A stretch of DNA of 28,222 nt from a virus. The stretch lies in IMG/VR virus record IMGVR_UViG_3300025703_000015, positions 1 through 28,222 of that record; one strand, 5' to 3'. This document shows, piece after piece, positions 5,676 to 11,104 of the stretch; the first letter of the stretch is position 1, and each line of letters begins with the position of its first letter. The position numbers were made by a program, and so were the translations under genes. Below the pieces are notes generated by a model. That model was not told the DNA's origin and did not search any database. It saw only the letters and a program-made list of their open reading frames with translations.

Positions 5676-5987
5676 ATGGGCAAGCTTAGAAGGTTAAGAA
5701 GACTCAAATACCAATTACCTACCAATATCTACCAAATTGGTAGCAAGGAACATATGGAAGCATTTGTAGACCCCCAAATGGAAAAAGAAATCCGTTATCT
5801 CGCCACCGAAATCATTCGAGAGTGTGTTAAGAGCTGTCTATCATCTCAAGTTCAACTTGCCTCGACAGGTAGTGCGCATTATAGTTTGGCCCTCAAATAC
5901 AAGGTTTCTCCTTCCGACTTCAATTCAATCTTAGACGGACTCAAGAAAGTCTATAAGAAAGAATTCGATCTCCTCAATCCCTCCTAA
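5676..5987 (+). CDS. small basic-N-terminal protein, unknown
   Basis: 103 residues from ATG 5676, preceded by GAAGAGAG. The reading frame is open further left (GTG 5580), but that extension lies wholly inside the tRNA gene and is rejected. The N-terminus is very basic (GKLRRLRRLKY), then helices including a CVKSCLSSQ segment and a C-terminal YKVSPSDFNSILDGLKKVY that resembles a small helical DNA-binding unit. It may bind nucleic acid through the Arg/Lys start. Last gene before the gap and candidate promoter region at 5988-6082. Confidence 0.7.
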   Translation: MGKLRRLRRLKYQLPTNIYQIGSKEHMEAFVDPQMEKEIRYLATEIIRECVKSCLSSQVQLASTGSAHYSLALKYKVSPSDFNSILDGLKKVYKKEFDLLNPS

Positions 5988-6027
5988 AGTCTTTTCTTTA
6001 CTTTCCTCTATTCCAAAATATCACTCT

Positions 6028-6060
6028 GTGTTATTTAAAAGTTGAAGTAACACTTAAAAT
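6028..6060 (+). promoter_or_regulatory. inverted repeat with candidate -10 ahead of the mini-gene chain
   Basis: GTGTTA (6028-6033) and TAACAC (6048-6053) form a 6-base dyad, and TAAAAT (6055-6060) could be a -10 box about 23 bases before the first small gene at 6083. No good -35 is placed 16-18 bases upstream. The gap 5988-6082 has no gene, so a promoter or activator site here is plausible. Confidence 0.3.
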
Positions 6061-6082
6061 CTGCGCGAGCAGAAGGATATTT

Positions 6083-6193
6083 ATGGCTGCTAAGAAAAAA
6101 CCAATGAAAAAAGAATCCATGAAAATGATGGAGAAGAAAGAATCTAAAGGAATGAAAAAAGCTATGAAGAAAATGGCTTGTAAGGGGATGTAA
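6083..6193 (+). CDS. 36-residue Lys/Met-rich peptide
   Basis: ATG 6083 is preceded by AGAAGGA at good spacing. The peptide is almost entirely Lys, Met, Glu, Ala and Ser, with repeated MKK and KKxM units (KKPMKKES, GMKKAMKKMA) and one Cys. It should be strongly cationic and may bind nucleic acid or an acidic partner; this is inference. Its TAA overlaps the next ATG (TAATG), so the next gene is translated by reinitiation. Similar Lys/Met peptides occur near phage packaging genes but have no known role. Confidence 0.65.
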   Translation: MAAKKKPMKKESMKMMEKKESKGMKKAMKKMACKGM

Positions 6194-6426
6194 TGAAGAA
6201 AAAGGCTATTAAGAAAGTTGGTGCATCGGGAAAACCATCCAGCAAAACATCAACGGCGACGAAGACGGCTACCGCGACTAAAACCTCAACAGATGCTTAT
6301 ACCCAAGGAAACATTACGGTAACTGGTGGTGCCGGAAAAGGAGCGACTACAGTTAAAATAGGAATTCCTGGAGGCTCTCTGGCTAATCGTTCAAAAAAAG
6401 CCACTAAAGCTAAAGGGAAGAAGTAA
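6193..6426 (+). CDS. basic low-complexity protein with Thr/Lys repeats
   Basis: 77 residues. The N-terminal half is Lys, Ser, Thr and Ala with a short TATKT-type repeat (about 21-32). A glycine-rich middle (TVTGGAGKGATTVKIGIPGG) may form beta strands, and the end is again basic (KKATKAKGKK). The start overlaps the previous stop and the end overlaps the next start, both as TAATG. The composition recalls histone-like or DNA-condensing tails. No family recognised. Confidence 0.65.
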   Translation: MKKKAIKKVGASGKPSSKTSTATKTATATKTSTDAYTQGNITVTGGAGKGATTVKIGIPGGSLANRSKKATKAKGKK

Positions 6427-6539
6427 TGGTTCCGTTCCCCACACCCAAAAACCCCAAGAAGAAGGTCAAGAAAGTGAAGAAAGACGTTCGCCTTACCGCT
6501 GGGGTTTCTCCTAAATTCGTAATGAAGGGGACGCTTTAA
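6426..6539 (+). CDS. 37-residue basic peptide
   Basis: Start ATG overlaps the previous TAA (TAATG) and its own TAA overlaps the next ATG. The core is a Lys/Val repeat (KKKVKKVKKDV) between a Pro-rich start (PFPTPKNP) and a short hydrophobic end. Net charge is very high. Too small for a known family; reality is supported by the unbroken chain of coupled cistrons. Confidence 0.6.
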   Translation: MVPFPTPKNPKKKVKKVKKDVRLTAGVSPKFVMKGTL

Positions 6540-6694
6540 TGGACAAGAAGATGCGCTCTCAGGTCACGAAGCCCATTCGAAAGGCCGAAAAGATTCTTAA
6601 GAAGGCCGAGCATAGCAATGTGAAGCTGGCCAATTACGATGAAAAGGTTCGTGATCCTATGATAGCCAAATACAAAAAGCTTAAAAAGAAATGA
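6539..6694 (+). CDS. 51-residue basic helical protein
   Basis: TAATG-coupled to the upstream cistron and ATGA-coupled to the next. Two lysine-rich helices (PIRKAEKILKKAEH and IAKYKKLKKK) flank an NVKLANYDEKVRDP turn. The amphipathic pattern suits DNA or RNA binding or a packing role. No family recognised. Confidence 0.65.
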   Translation: MDKKMRSQVTKPIRKAEKILKKAEHSNVKLANYDEKVRDPMIAKYKKLKKK

Positions 6695-6939
6695 GAATCA
6701 CTGTAGGAACTCCCAAAAACCGACGCTCTTTATGGCGTTATCAAGATGTACCTACTGATCGTAAGGGTTGGGTGAATAATTTAGATTATCACCCTGCTCC
6801 TTTTGAAATCTGTTGCTTAAAGATAGAAAATAAGTCTAAACCTATTAATGGCTGGTGGACTGGGACTGACTGGTATGGACTGCGACTTAAGTACACAGAT
6901 AATATATTGGGCTGGAAAGTCAATAAAGAGGCCATATGA
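6691..6939 (+). CDS. 82-residue Trp-rich protein, unknown
   Basis: ATGA-coupled at both ends. Unlike its neighbours it is not simply cationic: it has seven Trp, several Tyr and Gly (LWRYQDVP, GWWTGTDWYGLRLK, LGWKV), suggesting a compact beta fold that might bind carbohydrate or nucleic-acid bases. No family recognised. Its place inside the chain of basic mini-genes may be only positional. Confidence 0.65.
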   Translation: MRITVGTPKNRRSLWRYQDVPTDRKGWVNNLDYHPAPFEICCLKIENKSKPINGWWTGTDWYGLRLKYTDNILGWKVNKEAI

Positions 6940-7172
6940 AAGAACCTACAAAGGGGTCGGGCAAACTCTCAAAAGTCCGCTCTAAACCAGGAGAATCTAA
7001 TGCGTTTAAGTACAAAGGTGTCAAATCTTTTGCTGGGCCTGATAAAACATATCCCATCAACACAAAGGCTAGAGGACGCAACGCGCTTGCAAGAGCGCAT
7101 TTTGCAAGTAATCCCTCCTCAATTCGGGCCAAAGTCCATGCGAAATATCCGTCCATAGGCAAGAAAAAATGA
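6936..7172 (+). CDS. 78-residue basic protein with AGP-xxxYPI motif
   Basis: A basic N-terminus is followed by SFAGPDKTYPI (about 31-41), NALARAHFASNP and a KVHAKYPSIGKKK end. The pattern (AGPxxxxPI, alternating Ala/His/Arg helix, AKxPSI) recurs in small conserved phage proteins of unknown function, sometimes next to structural genes. ATGA overlaps link it to both neighbours. Probably a folded helix-turn-helix-like unit with a cationic tail. Confidence 0.7.
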   Translation: MKEPTKGSGKLSKVRSKPGESNAFKYKGVKSFAGPDKTYPINTKARGRNALARAHFASNPSSIRAKVHAKYPSIGKKK

Positions 7173-7324
7173 GCTATTCCCATCCTTTCGGTGAACCAAT
7201 CAAAGTCATAACCAAAAAGCCCAAGGTTAAAGCGAAGACTGATCTTAAAGCTCAGCCTATTAAGAAAAAGCATCGAGCTTCTCAACGCGTAACACAGGGT
7301 AATTACAATGAGTTCTTTGGATAA
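7169..7324 (+). CDS. 51-residue basic peptide
   Basis: ATG 7169 overlaps the preceding stop (ATGA). The middle is lysine-rich (VITKKPKVKAKTDLKAQPIKKKHR) and the end is QGNYNEFFG. Its last 17 bases overlap the start of the methyltransferase gene, so it may couple that gene's translation; the methyltransferase has only a weak site of its own. No family recognised. Confidence 0.6.
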   Translation: MSYSHPFGEPIKVITKKPKVKAKTDLKAQPIKKKHRASQRVTQGNYNEFFG

Positions 7325-8594
7325 GCTATCCTGGAAGACCGAATTCCGAAAGATTAAAGACCTAACTCCTTTCCCTACCAATCCCCGTACCATGTCTAAA
7401 GAGCAAGCTAGACAGCTTATTGACTCATTAGAGAAGTTCGATTATGTTGAACTTGTCGCTATTAACGCCGACAATACTATCCTGGCTGGGCATATGCGGA
7501 TTAAAGCCATGCAACAGATTGGATGGGGGAATATAAGCCTTGAAGTTAGAGTCCCAAACAGACAGCTCACCGATGAAGAAGCGAAGGAGTACGTTATCCG
7601 CAGTAATAAGAATACTGGTGGGTGGGATTTTGATATTCTCGCTAGTGATTTCGACGTGGGTGATCTTCATAATTGGGGCTTTACTGCGGAGGAATTGGCC
7701 GACAATATTCTTGATTTAGGCTCTACTCCCGAAGAAGATTCAAATGAGCTAATGACTCCCCCTAAAGACCCAAAGACTAAGCTTGGAGATATTTATGAAT
7801 TGGGTTCTCATCGGCTTATTTGTGGGGATTCCACTAACGCAGATACTGTTAATTTATTGCTGGATTCGGCGGAGCCTATCTTAATGGTAACTGACCCTCC
7901 TTATGGGGTTAATTATGACCCTAAATGGCGAAAGGATATTAAAGGTAAGCACGGCGTTGCTGCCAGGGCAATGGGTACAGTCCAAAATGATGATCAAGTC
8001 AATTGGGCTTTAGCTTGGCATTTATTCCCAGGTTCAGTTGCTTATGTTTGGCACGCATCCCTCCACACATATGAGGTCTATAAATCCTTGGTGGACTCCG
8101 AATATGACATTATATCTAACATTATTTGGGCTAAACAGCATTTTGCCTTGTCTCGTGGAGACTATCATTGGCAGCACGAACCCTGCTGGTATGCCGTAAA
8201 GAAGGGCCACCCCCACAATTGGCAGGGTGCTAGGGATCAGTCGACGCTTTGGGAAATATCCAATTTAAACGCCTTTGGTGCCAATAAAGAAGAGGGGGGC
8301 GAACGAACAGCCCACTCAACCCAAAAGCCTCTTGAATGTATGTCTAGGCCAATCCAAAACAATACTGAAAAGGGCGACGGTGTTTATGATCCCTTCTTAG
8401 GTTCGGGAACAACATTAATTGCTGCTGAACAATTAGATCGAAAGTGTTATGGTATTGAATTAGACCCAGCTTACTGCGATATTATCGTGGATAGATGGGT
8501 TAAGTTTAGAAAAAAGAACGGTAAGGATGCCGTTGTAATTAAAAATAGTGAAGAAACAAAGGAATTTTATGGCAACGACAAAACCGTTTACTAA
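7308..8594 (+). CDS. ParB-domain/DNA methyltransferase fusion (beta class, N6-A or N4-C)
   Basis: 428 residues. The N-terminal ~130 residues are a ParB/sulfiredoxin-type domain: LTPFPTNPRT, then NTILAGHMRIKAM (56-68; GHMR replaces the usual GHRR) and an ENIxR-like VIRSNKN. The C-terminal part is an amino-methyltransferase with catalytic DPPY (196-199) ahead of the SAM-binding YDPFLGSGTT (360-369), the order of the beta class, which methylates adenine N6 or cytosine N4. GIELDP (374 onward) completes the SAM pocket. Such orphan fusions are known in phages and may protect phage DNA or mark packaging DNA. No restriction endonuclease is adjacent. Confidence 0.9.
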   Translation: MSSLDKLSWKTEFRKIKDLTPFPTNPRTMSKEQARQLIDSLEKFDYVELVAINADNTILAGHMRIKAMQQIGWGNISLEVRVPNRQLTDEEAKEYVIRSNKNTGGWDFDILASDFDVGDLHNWGFTAEELADNILDLGSTPEEDSNELMTPPKDPKTKLGDIYELGSHRLICGDSTNADTVNLLLDSAEPILMVTDPPYGVNYDPKWRKDIKGKHGVAARAMGTVQNDDQVNWALAWHLFPGSVAYVWHASLHTYEVYKSLVDSEYDIISNIIWAKQHFALSRGDYHWQHEPCWYAVKKGHPHNWQGARDQSTLWEISNLNAFGANKEEGGERTAHSTQKPLECMSRPIQNNTEKGDGVYDPFLGSGTTLIAAEQLDRKCYGIELDPAYCDIIVDRWVKFRKKNGKDAVVIKNSEETKEFYGNDKTVY

Positions 8595-8736
8595 AGCACA
8601 ATATAAACAAGCAGAGAAATCAGTGAAAAAAGCAAGAAAAGAGGGCGAAAAAAAAGTATCTGCTCATAATAAATCCCACGCGACCTATCTTAAAGAAAGA
8701 AAGGCGCGATATAAGAAAGAAGGAATAACCGAATAG
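8569..8736 (+). CDS. 55-residue Lys/Ala-rich protein
   Basis: Start ATG 8569 follows AAAGGAA; an in-frame GTG at 8548 lacks a comparable site. The product is helical and strongly basic (KQAEKSVKKARKEGEKKVS, YLKERKARYKKE) with regular Lys/Ala heptads. It overlaps the methyltransferase end and the next gene. It resembles the other basic mini-proteins upstream of the methyltransferase and may share their role. Confidence 0.65.
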   Translation: MATTKPFTKAQYKQAEKSVKKARKEGEKKVSAHNKSHATYLKERKARYKKEGITE

Positions 8737-8912
8737 TGGATGAATTCTACGCAACCCAAATAACAATTAAAGAATCCCCATTGCTATCAAAAATCCGTGT
8801 TACCAAGGCCATCTACAAAAGTTGGGAACATGAACAGAGATATTGGAAGTGGTATGGGAAAACACTTATAAAAGCGATACAAAGGGATTATGGCTCGTCA
8901 ACTAACAGGTAA
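8736..8912 (+). CDS. 58-residue aromatic basic protein, GTG start
   Basis: Opens at GTG 8736, which shares a base with the preceding TAG stop, and ends 23 bases inside the small terminase gene. AAGGA lies about 11 bases upstream. The product contains a Trp/Tyr cluster (SWEHEQRYWKWYGK) and basic residues. The exact fit between two overlapping genes argues it is real; no family recognised. Confidence 0.5.
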   Translation: MDEFYATQITIKESPLLSKIRVTKAIYKSWEHEQRYWKWYGKTLIKAIQRDYGSSTNR

Positions 8913-9393
8913 TCCTTGCGGTCGACCAGAGAAACCAATTGACTGGAGTCAGTTTGAAGGTTTATGCGCATTACAATGTACTCAAGGTGAAATAGCTAAT
9001 ATACTTCATGTTAATGAAGATACAGTTAGATCAAGAGTATTAGATCATTACGGGGAAGATTATTCGGCTGTATATAAAAGGTTTAGTGCACCAGGATTAT
9101 GTAGTGTTAGAAGAAATCAATTTGTTTTATCAAAGAAAAATGCAACGATGGCGATTTGGCTCGGTAAGATATGGCTAAATCAGATTGATCCAGGAATAGA
9201 AAAAATACAGGACAATGGCCTTGCAAACCTCAAAAATGCCCTTAGAGAGATTCTCGACGAAGAGCGAACTAGCGGTTCTGAACGATCCCCTCTGGAGGAT
9301 CAACAACCTCTACTGGATCAAGGATGCAGAAGGCAAGAGGAAGAAATTCAAGCTGAATTGGGCGCAACAGATGCTTTGGGAGGAGATGCATGA
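8890..9393 (+). CDS. terminase small subunit (TerS-like)
   Basis: 167 residues. It begins GNPCGRPEKPIDW, then a helix-turn-helix (about 29-50: CTQGEIANILHVNEDTVRSRV), then a LCSVRRNQFVLSKKNATMAIWLGK block (about 71-94) typical of small terminases. TerS recognises phage DNA for packaging and loads the large subunit. ATG 8890 follows AAAGGG. The last ~60 codons (9215-9393) overlap the TerL gene in another frame, which is long for such genes; the conserved part ends before the overlap, so the tail may be a byproduct of overprinting. Confidence 0.85.
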   Translation: MARQLTGNPCGRPEKPIDWSQFEGLCALQCTQGEIANILHVNEDTVRSRVLDHYGEDYSAVYKRFSAPGLCSVRRNQFVLSKKNATMAIWLGKIWLNQIDPGIEKIQDNGLANLKNALREILDEERTSGSERSPLEDQQPLLDQGCRRQEEEIQAELGATDALGGDA

Positions 9394-10723
9394 CTCGAAC
9401 ATCATCCTTAAAGCGCGTCAGCTCGGAATTACCACCTTCTATTGCATCTATCTCCTCGACCGAACTCTCTGGGAGGAAAACACACAGTCTGGGATTATCG
9501 CGCATACGCTCGATGACGCATCGAACATCTTCACAGACAAACTTAAATACGCGTTCGATCAATTACATCCCGATATACGGAAAATATTTAAGCCCGTGGG
9601 TAATTCCGCAAAGGAACTATCCTTTGCACATGGTAGCACTATCCGTGTCGGTACATCTTTGCGCTCGGCGACTAACCAATATCTCCATATCTCAGAGTTT
9701 GGCAAGATTTGTGCAAAATATCCTGAACGCGCCCGAGAGATTATTACTGGGTCATTAAACACTGTCCATGCTGGGCAAAAGATATTCATTGAATCAACAG
9801 CAGAGGGTAAGGAAGGAGCGTTCTATGAGATGTGCGAAGACGCTCGCAACAACCCTCCTAAATCCTCTCAAGATTTCAAGTTCTTTTTCTTCCCCTGGTG
9901 GAAACATCCTCTCTATACTCAAGGCGTTAAAGCAGAAATCTCCTCTGATTTAAAGGACTACTTCAATAAGCTGCAATTAGAAGGGATTAATTTAACCGAC
10001 CCTCAAAAATGGTGGTATGCAAACAAATACAAGTATCAGAAAGACGACATGTTCCGCGAGTTTCCGTCTAAGCCCGAAGAGGCATTTTCGGCTTCTCAAG
10101 AGGGCTATTGGTATGCCACGGTCATCAAAGAGCTGTACGAGACGGGGCACGTCACGAATGTGGCGTATGATAGGGCTTTACCAGTTCATTGTGCATGGGA
10201 CTTAGGCCAAGCAGACAGTATGTCTATATGGTTTTTTCAAGTTAACCGATCTGATGACATTAATATCATAGATTTCTGGCAAAAGAACAACACTCCTCTG
10301 CATCAAGTCGGGATACTGTTGAAGGAAAAGGGATATAATTATGGTACTCATATTTGGCCTCACGACGCTGCTGCTAGGGATCGCGCTGGCATCACTTTTC
10401 AAAGTCAAGCCAGAGATATTGGTATTACTGGTATTGTACTTGAGCCTCACTCTCTTATTCACGGCATTAGCCTTGTTAAAACAACCCTCCCCAAGTGCTG
10501 GTTCGACCAGACCAAATGCAAAGAGGGACTTAAACTATTGGAGAATTACAAAAAGAAGTGGTCTCCCTCGCTTGGTGGGTGGACAGCAGAGCCAGTTCAT
10601 GATGAGTGTTCCCATTGCGCCGATTCCTTCCGTTATCTTGTTGCAGGAATAAAGAGAGTTGTGTCAGCATCGGGGAGTTTAGAGAACGATTACGCAGCAT
10701 TGAGGAAGTACTTTGGATCATAA
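9215..10723 (+). CDS. terL: terminase large subunit (packaging ATPase-nuclease)
   Basis: 502 residues. The motor pumps DNA into the procapsid and cuts it. ATPase marks are LNWAQQ (47-52), Walker-A-like LKARQLGITT (65-74), Walker B YLHISEFG (156-163) and coupling motif FIESTAEG (191-198). The nuclease domain follows with AWDLG (D329), PHDAA (D384) and CADSFRY (D470), the three acidic metal ligands. The Walker A lacks the usual GK[ST], as in many phage terminases of this group. Start taken as ATG 9215 with AGGA upstream; ATG 9236 is possible. The portal gene is next among large genes, as in most phages. Confidence 0.95.
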   Translation: MALQTSKMPLERFSTKSELAVLNDPLWRINNLYWIKDAEGKRKKFKLNWAQQMLWEEMHDSNIILKARQLGITTFYCIYLLDRTLWEENTQSGIIAHTLDDASNIFTDKLKYAFDQLHPDIRKIFKPVGNSAKELSFAHGSTIRVGTSLRSATNQYLHISEFGKICAKYPERAREIITGSLNTVHAGQKIFIESTAEGKEGAFYEMCEDARNNPPKSSQDFKFFFFPWWKHPLYTQGVKAEISSDLKDYFNKLQLEGINLTDPQKWWYANKYKYQKDDMFREFPSKPEEAFSASQEGYWYATVIKELYETGHVTNVAYDRALPVHCAWDLGQADSMSIWFFQVNRSDDINIIDFWQKNNTPLHQVGILLKEKGYNYGTHIWPHDAAARDRAGITFQSQARDIGITGIVLEPHSLIHGISLVKTTLPKCWFDQTKCKEGLKLLENYKKKWSPSLGGWTAEPVHDECSHCADSFRYLVAGIKRVVSASGSLENDYAALRKYFGS

Positions 10724-10733
10724 TGACGTAGAA

Positions 10734-10883
10734 ATGCCTCCGATGCCCGACGGTGTAAAGAGTTGGCTAGAAGCACAAAAGATAAGAATATTGGGCGAGC
10801 CAGTTACGGTCTTTAATAAGGATCGAAGCATAACCACTTACTATAGATATCCCATCCAAGTTAACGAAGGCCAGCCACAATAG
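10734..10883 (+). CDS. 49-residue protein, unknown
   Basis: Begins 11 bases after the TerL stop at ATG 10734. It starts MPPMPDGVKSWL, and has a TYYRYPIQV strand before a short tail. The ribosome binding site is weak, so it may depend on TerL translation. The stop lies in the loop of a hairpin (10869-10889: GCCAGC/GCTGGC). No family recognised. Confidence 0.5.
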   Translation: MPPMPDGVKSWLEAQKIRILGEPVTVFNKDRSITTYYRYPIQVNEGQPQ

Positions 10884-11104
10884 CTGGCTCCGACTACTCA
10901 GTGGAACCTATTCAGAAAACCTTTCGTCCCACCAATTTAGTCCATATCTCTTAGATAAACAAGGGCCAACCACGTTGATCAGCCCTTACCAAGACATCAT
11001 TGCGATCAATTTTGGTTACATCACAATAGAACTTTATCACATTGATTAAAACATTTCTCTTCATACCCTAGAGTTATACATAGGTCGGTATTTATCACAA
11101 GACC
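10884..11104. other. 221-bp gap before the portal gene
   Basis: No ATG-started frame on the plus strand. The left end is the 3' arm of the GCCAGC/GCTGGC hairpin, which has no T tract and so is a poor terminator. A second looser inverted repeat, AAGGGC/GCCCTT, spans about 10963-10990. The region is A/T-rich toward 11040-11095, with TTGATT and TATACA boxes badly spaced for a sigma-70 promoter. It may hold a late promoter I cannot recognise. Confidence 0.4.

Noticed and set aside
6920-7393. 157-codon leftward frame over the mini-gene chain
   Set aside because: Antisense to three coupled rightward cistrons and to the methyltransferase start; no ribosome binding site seen.
10869-10889. Intrinsic terminator after the 10734 gene
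   Set aside because: A 6-bp GCCAGC/GCTGGC stem exists, but no T tract follows, so I list it only as a hairpin in the gap description.
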